Source: Trichuris trichiura
Lineage: Eukaryota; Nematoda; Enoplea; Trichinellida; Trichuridae
Length of the DNA: 64,000 bases
Direction: 5' to 3'
Assembly: GCA_037903355.1 (NCBI GenBank)
Contig: JBAJFE010000004.1
Coordinates: forward strand, 2,108,001 to 2,172,000
Positions 37,301 to 46,878 of the stretch are shown here, in pieces (the first letter of the stretch is position 1; each line of letters opens with the position of its first letter). Under the pieces are notes generated by a model, which saw only the letters and a list, made by a program, of their open reading frames with translations, was not told the DNA's origin and did no database searches. The translations under genes and the position numbers were made by a program.

Positions 37301-40300
37301 ATCCATTTCTATTTGTTCTAATTATTTGTTTTTCCTTCTTTCCTGGTTTTTGTATTTTCATCTGTTGAGTGAGCAACAATTATACCGCGTCACAATATTT
37401 GTCCAAATCCCACTTATGTCCACTCCTTGATCGCGGTTGTAAGTCGTATTATGTCTGATATATAGTGCTTCTTTAATTCTTCTTAACCGTAAATTGTTTT
37501 TGTAACATAAAACTTTTGGTTGGAGTGGTTGCGTGCATTGCGTCGCATGTTCCACTACAGCAGAGGCTTGTTTGGCTTTTTCCATTGTAATTTTTGGGTC
37601 CACGATTGGTCTTCCTCGCTGTGTGGTTAGATTGGTGCCATTGTTAGGTGTGGCTTTCGCGTTATTGTAACTTGTGAGTTTTTTTATGTGTTCGTTAAAT
37701 CTATGCTCCAGGGTGTTTCCCATTTCACCAATATAAATCCCTGAGCAAGAACATTCAACCGCGTATATTAATCCTGTCTTTTTGTTTGCGGGGATTTTAG
37801 TTTTGTCTGTGCGAAGAATTGCCCTGAGGTTGGGCGAACTTTTGAAAAAGACTCTGAAGCCTAATCTTTTTCCTAATTGGACAATCTTTTCGCCTAAACC
37901 TGCCACATAAGGAATAACCAGACAAGTGTCGTGCGGAGTGTTTTGCTTTGGAGACTCGCGTGTGCGAAGCTTGTGGTTGAACACTTGGTTGATAAAGGAT
38001 TTAGGATAACCGTTTTTGTAGAAGATTTTTCTAATGTAGTTAATTTCTGGTTGGAGATATTCGGGACTGCATAAATTGAATGCTCTGTCTATCATTCCGG
38101 AGAGGATACCACGCATTACTGATCGTGGGTGATGTGATGAAAAATTGAGGTACTGATCTGTGTGCGTGGGTTTTCTATACACTCTGGTTTTAAGGCCTTC
38201 GCTTGAGCGAATAATTAAGGCGTCCAGAAAGGGCAAGGTTTTGTTATCTTCTTTTTCCATTGTGAAGACTATTTGGTTAGGACGGACGTTGTTGAGGAAT
38301 TGTAAAAATTGTTCTTCTTTTCCAGCTTTTATAATGACAAAGATGTCGTCTACGTATCTTTTAAAAAGGCGTGGAGCTATGTGTCTGTCTATAGTTCTGA
38401 ACATTTGTCTTTCAAAGTTTTCCATAAAAATTTCCGCTAATACAGGGATAGGGGGCTTCCCATAGGTACTCCGTTAGATTGTTTATAGAACTTGTTATCA
38501 AAAGTGAAGTAATTGCCTTCTTGCATGCAAAACGAAACCAGTTTGACAATGTGAAAGGGATTTAATTTAGTTCTGCTGGGTAGATTTGTGTCCGTGTGGA
38601 GGAGATTGTGTAAGGTCTCTAGGGTGTCTGATATTGGGATGCTGGGAAATAAGTCTTTTACATCATAGCTGACTAAAATCTCGTCGGGTTCCAAACAATA
38701 GTTTCTTATTTCGTTGACGAGCGTTTTGCTGTTTTTGACAAAGGATGGTTCCTTGCCTGTTAGAGGTTTGATGATCTTACTTAAGTATCTACTGAGTTCA
38801 GTGGTGATGCTGTTAATTGTGGAGACTATCGGTCTCAGCGGGATATCTGGTTTGTGTACTTTTGGGAGACCATAGAGCTCGGGGGGTCTGAAGTTCGATG
38901 CAAACTTAAGATATGTTGTCATTTTGGTGATAGCAGGTTCTTTGGTTTCTGTGGCATATGTAATGAGAAGAGATCGGAGATTTTTTCGGGAAACCTCTGT
39001 AGGGTCGGTTGGTAGGAGCGTATAATTGCTAGTGTTCAAGATAGCTGTCATCTTTTCGATGTAGGTGCTTCTGTCAAGTAAGACGATTCTATTCCCTTTA
39101 TCTGCTTTGGTTATAATTCTGTTGGGTTGCTTTCTAAGTTGATATAAGCTGTTTATCTCATATCGGCTTAGGTTCGATGTGGCAGTGAAGTGGTGGCCTA
39201 GGATCAATGTAGATAGGTTGCTCTTGATCTGTGTGGCTTTTTGTGTGTCCGTCGAAGATGCCCGCTTTAAAATCCTCGGAAACGATCGATGGCATTCGCT
39301 GCCAAAAATCATATTTACAACTTTAGACCGCTGATGACGGGTCTCGAATGACCCGAAAGCTCCGGAGTCTTTTTTCTATATACATAAACGGGAACCGTTC
39401 CGTAATAAAGTTTTTTCGTTTTGACGGTTTAAGAAAAAACATTAAGAATTTTACAAGTTGTTTTCGTAACAGAAAAAAAGTTACTGATAGCTTTATTCGG
39501 CTCTGACGGATGGTATGACCCAAAATGGGTGGAACCAAGGGAGTAAGCCCATTTTTGCCGGTGAATAATTTCATCAACAGTTCAAGAGCAGTCCCTACAG
39601 CTTGTAAACCATTGACAGGACGGCCTGCTTCCTTTAAACGCATTTAAAATTTCCTTTCGTGTTTGCAGGTAAGATTACAGTAATCCTTTGAACAGTATCA
39701 ATTTTAAAAATTGCATTTTTCCGTAACTAATTCAGTCCGCTGCGCGCGATTTTGATGTTAGGTAATTTTGACAGGCAGGATTTGTCCTTTGCGTATTGGT
39801 TTTCATTTTTTCATCTTATTTCTTCTTGAAAACAGGATGTTTTGTAATGGGCTGATGTTTCATGGTTTGTTGGATCTTCTACGGCTTTTCCCGTTCTTGT
39901 CTGCGTTGGTATCTATAATTTAAACGAAACAATTGCTATACCAACGGGTGGATGAGCGATTATTAGGAAAAAGTCTGAGTCCTGTACAAATTTTCCTAAT
40001 AGTCGCCCATCCACCCCTTGATAGAGCAATTGTTTCGTTTAAATTACAGATACTAACGCAGACAGGAGCGGGAAAAGCCGTAGAGGATCTAACAAACCAC
40101 TTTAGCAACTTCATCGTAAACTCGCTGTTGCCACAGTATATTCAGTTAGTAATAATAAAAAAGTAACTGTCAGTCTTATCGGCGAAGGTTGTTTCGAATT
40201 AGTTCTGGGCCCAATTGCAAATGTCTTCCTGTCCTGACAATCGTTTTATTACTGTAGTCGTGTTGGAAGAAGTCCATTTGGCGTGTCGGACTTTTGTGAG

Positions 40301-41834
40301 GCGAGCGAAGGCATCTGCATCGTTCTAATTTACCGCTTTGAGCGAGAGCACTAGATATTCCCAACAAAAGTTGGTAATTCAATGGAAAGACTAATAATCC
40401 TATAAGAGTTATTAGCGAGATGACATTGGACAGTCACATTTCTTTAAAAACGTCTGTTGCAGAAGTTTTTTGCAAGCCTGCTTTACCTCCCCTAATTCCT
40501 AACCCGCAGGCATGCTTAAAACAGGAATATTTTTAAAATCCTATGGTTCTTATCCTGCTAATCATGCCGGGGGCATACAGTATGCAAATTTAAGTTTTAT
40601 TAGCATTTTAAAAATGGGCTTCATTCTAGTCTGAGCCGTCATCCGTGCATCTTGCTCTGTAAGGATAGGATAGTTCTGTTGATTATGCGCCCTACAGTAT
40701 GAAAAATGCAGGTTCCTTCCTGCCAAGCATGCGGCTGGGCTATTCTTCGTTCATTGGCGAACATTCTAGTCATCTTGTTCTGCTCTTACTTAAACTTTCG
40801 CCATAATATTACTTATGCTTAGGCTTATACTTACGAAATGGCAGAACAAGATATCCGGCTAGCCTACAGTACGTCGATGGGGCGCATAACAGACGAGTTT
40901 CGCTAGACAAAATAGTTGTATCTTAAGACGATGTTATATAACACGTCGTTAAGCAGTTGAAGCTGCGGGCGTTTAGCTAGCGAGTTGAATTTAAATTATT
41001 CAATGGATACCAACCGTATTTTGCCGTTAGGATGCTACAGAGTATTTTTTTTGTTACATTCCAAACTTCAACGCGTTAGTAAGCTTTCACAACAGTATGC
41101 GGCGGTAGCGCAAGCAAAGCAGTAATGCATTTTCTGGTTTTTCGCCCTTCCGGTTCAAATGTATACTGTATACTTTCCTGTTGTTACTTGAATATACTTA
41201 ATTTTCTACGACGATCTTTCTTTATAATTGTTACTTTTTAGGTAATAACCATTTGGGTGGTCAAGATTTCAACCAGAACTTGTTGAAGTTTTTGTTGAAA
41301 ATGGCGCGCGAACGCTACGGCCGTCCGGTGGAAGACAAAGGCGATATGCACGCCCTCAGTATGGCTGTTGAGCAAGCGAAAATCGCCCTTACAAGTCAAC
41401 TCGAAACGACCATACAAGTGTCGTTGGCGTCCTTCGACCAACCGGTCCAATTCCGCTACACCATTACGCGGCCTTTGTTCGAACAGCTCAATAGGTCGTT
41501 GTTTCGCCGCGCGTTGAAACCAATTGAAGTTGCCTTGGCCGACGCGGACATGGGAGTCGAAGACGTCGACGAAATCGTCATGGTTGGCGGATCGACTCGT
41601 ATACCAAAGATTCGTCAAGTCGTCTCTCAATACTTCAACAACAAAACGTTGAACTGCGACATCGATCCCGAATTGGCAGTTGCCATTGGCGTTGGCATAC
41701 AGGCCGGTGTTATGGCTCAAGCTTGGCCTATTCAAGTGTCCGCTACCGAGATAGGAACAAAATTTAAAAAAATTCACGTCTACGACGACGACAACTACGA
41801 TGAGAATGACGAGGACCAAAATGGAAATCATTAG
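34329..41834 (+). CDS. HSPA13: Heat shock protein 70 family member 13 (STCH)
   Basis: Five exons: 34329-34353, 34411-34606, 34845-34992, 35043-35451 and 41242-41834; 456 residues (human 471). N-terminal hydrophobic anchor/signal ([20 protein letters not shown]), then the HSP70 ATPase domain: phosphate 1 [32 protein letters not shown]-like [13 protein letters not shown], phosphate 2 [13 protein letters not shown], and adenosine motif [15 protein letters not shown]. As in HSPA13 there is no peptide-binding domain; the end is a short acidic tail. The family is a microsome-associated ATPase of the ER. Intron 4 (35452-41241, 5,790 nt) is about 20-100 times longer than its other introns. It contains the RSU1 gene, a Penelope-like element, a foldback and a MITE. 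The gene converges on ETF1. Confidence 0.96.
35640..36422 (+). CDS. RSU1: Ras suppressor protein 1, nested and intronless
   Basis: A single uninterrupted 260-codon frame inside HSPA13 intron 4, same strand, starting 188 nt after the HSPA13 donor. It is a leucine-rich repeat protein with about seven repeats ([56 protein letters not shown]). The RSU1-specific end follows: [12 protein letters not shown] and [14 protein letters not shown]. Human RSU1 has 277 residues and a longer Lys-rich tail. In animals RSU1 binds PINCH in the integrin-linked kinase (IPP) complex at adhesion sites and dampens Ras signalling. The repeats are intact with no stop or frameshift. It either has its own promoter in the intron or is expressed from the host transcript. 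Confidence 0.96.
   Translation: MVRKSAEGEESGTTELDLGRRGIVGFAEITHIFANPYLTRLTLSHNKITVVPPSIVELAALEVLNLWNNRIEELPTSISLMSRLRVLNLGMNRLRTLPRGFGSFSALEVLDLTHNQLNERSLPGNFFMIETLRALYLSENDFEVLPSDIRNLKNLQVLALRDNSLIYLPKELGELSRLRELHVQGNRLSVLPPEIAHLDLVGPKHVLRLDHNPWVTPIAEQLQKGESHLIPYLRSETYKYLYGRHLAAGASPPPKLNDVP
36968..37012 (-). ncRNA. Hammerhead-like motif, copy B
   Basis: Left terminal repeat of the Penelope element. On the minus strand CTGATGA, hairpin CGGGTC/GACCC, GAAA, CTTCGGAG, GTC. It differs from copy C by one base in the short palindromic helix III region. Confidence 0.45.
37358..39312 (-). pseudogene. Penelope-like reverse transcriptase / GIY-YIG endonuclease ORF with one frameshift
   Basis: Two long frames, 39312-38437 (291 codons) and 38425-37358 (355 codons), are parts of one protein. 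Reverse transcriptase marks: [56 protein letters not shown], then, in the second frame, the catalytic RYVDDIF. The C-terminal part has the endonuclease segment [19 protein letters not shown] with the downstream Arg, His and Glu positions expected for GIY-YIG. The break is a single-base loss in a C-run at about 38448, just after MGSPLS; no other stop interrupts the protein. The element is therefore young or recently inactivated, or the shift is a sequencing error. Confidence 0.9.
39325..39370 (+). ncRNA. Hammerhead-like motif, copy C
   Basis: Right terminal repeat of the Penelope element. The plus strand reads CTGATGA, CGGGTC-loop-GACCC, GAAA, G, the palindrome CTCCGGAG, then TC. Hammerhead ribozymes with very short helix III are known from Penelope-like terminal repeats. 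Here an unpaired base sits next to helix II and another before helix III, so self-cleavage is unproven. Confidence 0.45.
39861..40100. repeat. Foldback (long palindrome) element
   Basis: Arms of about 110 bp (39861-39971 and 39991-40100) are reverse complements at roughly 90 percent, with about 20 bp between them. Matching blocks include CTACGGCTTTTCCCG, TTTAAACGAAACAATTGCT and GGGTGGATG. It lies about 430 bp right of the Penelope insertion, within HSPA13 intron 4. It would form a long hairpin in the host pre-mRNA. No TSD identified. Confidence 0.85.
40670..40905. repeat. Diverged MITE-like element, copy 3
   Basis: Best-preserved copy of a family also seen at 22.3 and 30.3 kb. It starts near TTATGCGCCC-TACAGTA and ends CAGTACGTCGATGGGGCGCATAAC, so the two ends are inverted repeats. 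No ORF. The central part shares GCAGGTTCCTTCCTGCC, GCATGCGG and GGCAGAACAAG with the reversed 22.3 kb copy. Confidence 0.6.
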
Positions 41835-42233
41835 GCAAAAAGTTGACGTCGTCAATCCATTTTCATTTCAATTGTTGCTTGAAAAATGTCGACAGATTTT
41901 TTTTTATCTATGCAGTCAAGCTGACAACAGTCGGATAAAGTCGATTTAATAATCTCAACATTAATGGACGCTCGAAGTTGCAGCCACACTTTCGCGTAGT
42001 CCAAGATTTGAACGCGAAGGACATCGCAATAGTCGATTTTCACATTGCAGCCTATTACTCCGCGTTAGGGACGAACGCGGGTCACTTTCAACGTCAACTG
42101 TCAGCTTAAGAATGCTGACGAACCAATATTCCATCATTCTATTCTCTTGAAATGTTTTTCCTTGATTAGTCGCCGGAGGAACACTGGACCATTTCGTCAG
42201 CCATCGGCATGCGCTCCGAGGAGCTGCCAATAG
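41835..42233. other. Convergent 3' spacer between HSPA13 and ETF1
   Basis: A 399-nt gap between two genes facing each other; presumably both 3' UTRs. No further feature seen. Confidence 0.5.
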
Positions 42234-44119
42234 TCAGTAATCATCGAGATCGAAATCAGCGATGCCGTCTTCCAAATCATGCATAGCAAAGTCGAGGCGA
42301 TATCGCAGTATACCTACAAGCCATCGCGCTTAGGCGTCCAAACATTTTTTTTTATCAATTCAACTAGGAGCAACGTACCGCCAATGCCGCCGAATCCTCG
42401 AACGAATTGAGCGCCCTCTTGCGATTTGTCCGTCACAATTTCCAATGTGGCTCCGAAATTCTTATAGTTATTGGCCAACCATTCGAGCATTGGTACCGAG
42501 TCGACCAACTCCATTTCCGCACCGGTATCCTTGTCGGTGAAATGGTCCTTCTCTTTGTCGTGCGAAGGATTGAGGTAGACGATTTTTTCTTCTAAACAAA
42601 AACTCTACAAAAGTGTAGGAATTTCAAGCTTACGCAGAGCGCCTACCGGCTGTTTGCGTATTTCTTAACGTGTAGCGGACGATGTCCAAGTTTTCCCAGC
42701 AAATCAAAATTTCAACCGCCCCCATTTCCAAGCCTTTCAGCGTATCGTCAACGCCGAACACGTATTTTCCGGTATCTTGAGAAATTTCGTCAAAATACTT
42801 GGCAATGAGCTTTTTCTCCTGAATGAACTTCACATTTTGCAAGGCGTCCGACGCCAGCTCGATTGCTTGGTTGAAACCGTTCTCCCCGCCGTAGGAGACG
42901 TCCACTACCTTTATTATCTTGGCTTGCAACCTCTGAAACGTTGCATACGGCTGCCGGAAGACAAAAACGTCTTTTCAACTTACCTGATCAAGCATGTCGG
43001 ATTGGCCAAGTTCGGTTTTAAAATCTGCGCTACCTGCTAACACTAAACCACTGACATTTGGCTTGTCGTTGGTAACAAACAATTGGACAGCGGTTTCGGC
43101 CACTTTGCGTACATAGTTGTGCCGCTTCTCCAAACGCAGACGAGCGAAACGCAACGCCGACTGTCCACCCCTTCCTACAGTAATCATTTGAAAATGAAAA
43201 GGATGCTTAGGATCGAATTTTTTTAGAAAAAGCAATACCGTGCTTTTTTGGAAGATCAACGGTGAACTTTAGAAGAATATCTCGCGAGTTGCCTTGCAGC
43301 GTACCGAAAAGGGCGCCATTACCGTCCATGACGATGAAGCCAAATTTGGTATCGTCGGCAAGAAGAGCTTGCAAAGCCTCGGTGTGAAATTTGTTGTCGC
43401 ACAGGTAAAGCGACGTGTTGATCGGTTTGAACGGTTCAAAGTCGATGTTCACCTTTCGTTCCTTGCCCTCTTCGGTGACGATAGTGCCGCAATAGATTAC
43501 CAAACCGTTGGTAGGAACTGGAGCGCGAAAATTGTTGTCAAAACAAAGTCGAAACGAGCGAACCAACCTTTGTTGTAGAGCTTCAGCCTAGCTTGGACGG
43601 ACGTGATGGCACCAAGCACCGATAGTCTGTTTACTCTCGACTTTATATTGGATGCGGTTCCGTATTCGTCAGCCAACATTTTACTGATGCGTGGGATTTG
43701 ATCCTTCGGAGGCATGATCAAAGATATCATCGAAGTTCCATTACTGAAGACAAAAATAGGCTAAATTATACGTAAATTGAAAAAAATAAGCGAACGTCAA
43801 AAATATAATTTGATAACGATATTTTTCAGCTCCATACTGTACTTATACACGACAGAATCGTTTTTTATTTAATCGGCGTAGCTTTCAAAACCTGTCCTGC
43901 CACGCGTTTTGCATCAAACGTGAATGACTCAGCCTAGATGAGTGACAGACTTTGCTAAAGAAAGCGATGTAGGACGAAATGGGCGCGTCAAATTTGCCAA
44001 TTGTCATAAATAGGAAAGCGATAAGAACAAGTTGCCTACCCACGCGCCATTTCCAGGCTTTTGATTAGCTTTTTGATTTTCCACATTTCAACATTTCGGT
44101 CGGCGCTACTTTCTTCCAT
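42234..44119 (-). CDS. ETF1: Eukaryotic peptide chain release factor subunit 1 (eRF1)
   Basis: Seven exons: 44119-44040, 43743-43568, 43517-43239, 43174-42984, 42932-42647, 42591-42379 and 42313-42234; 434 residues (human 437). Start [18 protein letters not shown]. All functional motifs of standard-code eRF1 are present: GTS (GNGTSM), NIKS ([13 protein letters not shown]) and YxCxxxF (YLCDNKF) for stop-codon reading, and [14 protein letters not shown] with the catalytic GGQ for peptide release. The C-terminal eRF3-binding domain includes [13 protein letters not shown] and GGIGGILRYR, and the protein ends DLDDY. It recognises all three stop codons in the ribosomal A site. Intron 1 (296 nt) is the longest; the rest are 51-65 nt. 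Confidence 0.98.
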
Positions 44120-45274
44120 TTTGACTTCAAACTATTGACCAGAGGCGATTGGAAAACGGGGAAAACAACAATGGATCAACGACTGCAATGCTAAGCGAAC
44201 AGAAGCCAACGCGTCCAACGAACTGTCGAATCTGGTACAGTAAGAAAGGTTTGCAGGTGTCTTAAAGCAAAAAGTTGTTTTTCACTTGCACAAGTGCGGG
44301 AGAGCTCAAGGGTAAACTTTGCAAAGGGTTTTACCTTTTCCGCAGTTGCCAAAACGAGGAATAATTTATGAATGGTAGAAACAAACAAAAAACGGGTCCC
44401 GATAGTTTAATATTTGTAAAAGTTGGATATGAAACGTTTTGTTCTTAATTTAAAAATTTTAATGCGCTAATTGAAGCAGTGTTTTAAATAAACAACAAGA
44501 ATTAATATACTTGCCCATTTACCAATTGCAGTTAAGAGATGGCGGATTCTGTGTTAATGATGTTCAGGTTACATAAGTTAATTTTCTGCTTACTCGTTCG
44601 ATCTCTCCGTCACTCAGCAAAATAGATTATTTGCAGAAAGCAATTTTGCTAACCTGCTTATTTTTAAAGAACTTTTAAAGACGAAAGCGCATCGTAGCAT
44701 ATTGAAGTGCCTTTCTTGTTGAACAGTTATTCCACTTTAACCTGCCTATGTAAGCTCCTCACAAAACAGAATTGATCTCAAAAGTTTTATTAATAAAATT
44801 TGAATATTCAGAGAGCTGGCTGCATTTGCAAAAGGAATGGAAATTGGTTTTTTGCGTAATGCTAATCGCGCAGCGGTATTGACTGCGGGGGATAACAATT
44901 TAAAATTGTTGGAATTTGAGAGCGAGTAGGACAGCTTTTACTTGTAAGAACACGCAACATTACAGAAAGACACAATAGGATGACCGACTAACTAAAAGCA
45001 GGTTGGATACTGTACGCAGAAGATAAAAAGATTCTCAGGCTCCTCTCGTCGTAGGCTTCTCGTGAAGGACATGGCTTATCCTAACAAAAATCGTGAATTC
45101 CTTTGAAAGTCGTTTTCGAGCGGACATTCAGCAGGGTTTGATTGAAAAATTTAAAGTAGGCCGCAAACGTTCTTTAAATTGACAGTTGAACATCACCACC
45201 AGTAAATGATAGTATACTTTAAAATAAGCCTATTAGCCGCTTCAATTTGTCCCTCGCACATTGTATTAGCAGAA
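44120..45274. other. Divergent spacer between ETF1 and the dynein light chain gene
   Basis: About 1.15 kb holding the upstream regions of two divergently transcribed genes. No RNA gene or repeat family recognised. Confidence 0.5.
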
Positions 45275-45568
45275 ATGGATACCAAACAGGGGATCGGTAG
45301 CATAGTACAACAGTTCAAGCCAGCTGTCATCATGACTGAAATGGACATGACAGCTCAAACGCAGGCTATCGACATAGCCATTGACGCAGTAAGGAAGTAT
45401 TCAGCGGAGAAGAAAATCGCTGCTGAAATCAAGCGCGTCTTCGACAAGAAATATGGCGGAAAGTGGCATTGTATAGTTGGTCGAGAATTTGGTTGTTATC
45501 TTGACCATGCAGACAACTGCTTCATTTATCTTTTCATTGGAAGATATGCCATAGCGTTGTGGCGTTAG
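45275..45568 (+). CDS. Dynein light chain, LC8/DYNLL family
   Basis: Single exon, 97 residues; canonical LC8 has 89. The fold marks are present: KPAVIMTEMDMTAQTQAIDI, AIDAVRKYSAEKKIAAEIKR, FDKKYGGKWHCIVGREFGCY and FIYLFIGRYAIALW. LC8 dimers bind TQT-type linear motifs in dynein intermediate chain and many other partners. The sequence is clearly diverged from canonical LC8, with a longer N-terminus (MDTKQGIGSIVQQ) and YAIALWR in place of the usual VAILLFKSG end, so this is probably a lineage paralog. An in-frame ATG exists at 45206 but would add an unrelated hydrophobic stretch, so I chose 45275. AATAAA at 45661. Confidence 0.88.
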   Translation: MDTKQGIGSIVQQFKPAVIMTEMDMTAQTQAIDIAIDAVRKYSAEKKIAAEIKRVFDKKYGGKWHCIVGREFGCYLDHADNCFIYLFIGRYAIALWR

Positions 45569-46303
45569 CCGGCATAATATTTCCATCTCTGCATACAATA
45601 CTTTTAACCGTATGACATGTTGCCTGACTTTTGAAAATGCTTGTGACATTGTAATATGAAAATAAACGCAGAATAGCAAAGCTAAGTCGAAACTTGATAA
45701 TGTCGTTTCGTAAACAGCGTCAGTTTTTTCTTAGCTGAGCAGTGACAAATCCACGACCTTACAAAAGTTTCTAACACGAACTTATCATTGCCGATGACGT
45801 CATTTCACTAAATAATGACCGCCAGCCATTTATCTAACAGTTCAACCTATTCGCTAAGGCGAATTCTCTCATTACTACTGTGTATCCGTAGAAACAATAC
45901 AAGTTAGCACAGCGGAAGTTGAGGAGTTCAAAAACTTTGCTCGTCTGACGGAACCTAACGGAAAAATAGATTCCGGTAGCGTATACTCAACGAAAATAAC
46001 TTACTACATCTAATTTGACTCGTTTAACAAGAATTCATTTATTTGTACTGCAAAGTAGACAATGTTTTTTAAAAAATTAGCTACCGGCTTCTCCTCGGTG
46101 AGTAAACTATTTCACAATGTGTAATTTTGAGTTTAAGGGCTCAGCTTAAAGAATGAAAGCTTCTAACGGAGCAGATATAGCGTCAGTCGCGAAAAATGAA
46201 GGAATTTTCGAGAAATTTCAACAAAGCCTACCTGCACGCTTGGTTACTGTAAGTTTTATTCCGAGTTGTGAAATCGCGTGTTTTAGCTGGTCTTGGCGGA
46301 AAA
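45569..46303. other. Spacer between the dynein light chain gene and HSPE1
   Basis: About 735 nt between two same-strand genes. It carries the light-chain polyadenylation signal and the HSPE1 upstream region. In many animals HSPE1 is head-to-head with HSPD1 (Cpn60), but no Cpn60 coding sequence is visible here. Confidence 0.55.
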
Positions 46304-46878
46304 ATGGTGTTCCAGTCGTTTAGAAGGCTTGCAGTGAGTGTACGTTGCTTTACATGAAGTAGCATTTAAGGGTTTACGATCGTTTCGCGCTGTTTCCAAT
46401 GCACGCGAAAGCTCTAATCATTGTTGGTTGCAGACAACGGAAGCGGTGCGCAAATTTACGCCACTTTTCGATCGTTTGCTGGTGGAAAGATTTGCCCCGG
46501 AAACTAAAACAAAAGGCGGCATTATGATCCCGGAAAAGGCTCAAGGAAAAGTGCTTGAAGCAACGGTGCTAGCTGCCGGTTCTGGATCGAGAACAGAGGT
46601 ATTTTCACCTCAGATTTTTTAAAACATTGACTAGCCAGCACTCAGGAAGGGAAGACAATTCCTTTGACAGTCAAAGTGGGCGATCGCGTTTTGCTGCCGG
46701 AATACGGTGGAACAAAAATAGTCATGGATGAGAAGGTAAGCATCAGTCAGTCGTTCATGCAAGACACGATAGTTGGCTTTCAATTTTCGCTTACACTTGG
46801 CTTGAAATGCGACAACTTCAATTTTAGGAATATTACATCTTTCGCGAATCGGACATCCTTGGTAAATGGAATGAATGA
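46304..46878 (+). CDS. HSPE1: 10 kDa heat shock protein, mitochondrial (Cpn10)
   Basis: Four exons: 46304-46333, 46434-46598, 46646-46735 and 46828-46878; 111 residues. Cpn10 core: FTPLFDRLLVERF, then the mobile loop that contacts Cpn60 (GGIMIPEKAQGKVLEATVLA), VKVGDRVLLPEYGGTKIV and EYYIFRESDILGKW. Heptamers cap the Cpn60 chamber in the mitochondrial matrix. The first exon (MVFQSFRRLA) is basic and aromatic and adds about ten residues before the conserved region, consistent with a targeting signal. Stop TGA at 46876; AATAAA at 46955. Confidence 0.96.

Larger units (their letters stand above)
36877..39417 (-). mobile_element. Full-length Penelope-like element with 13-bp target-site duplication
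   Basis: An insertion of about 2,541 bp in HSPA13 intron 4, antisense to the host. The 13-mer GTTTTGACGGTTT flanks it on both sides (36864-36876 and 39418-39430), and I read this as the target-site duplication. The ends are inverted repeats of about 158 bp (36921-37079 and 39259-39416), so the 5' region including the start of the ORF is copied in reverse at the 3' end; inverted terminal copies are known for Penelope elements. The body encodes reverse transcriptase and GIY-YIG endonuclease. A pyrimidine-rich stretch (37200-37345 on the plus strand) forms the 3' UTR. Related fragments lie at 23.6 and 24.0 kb. Confidence 0.93.
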
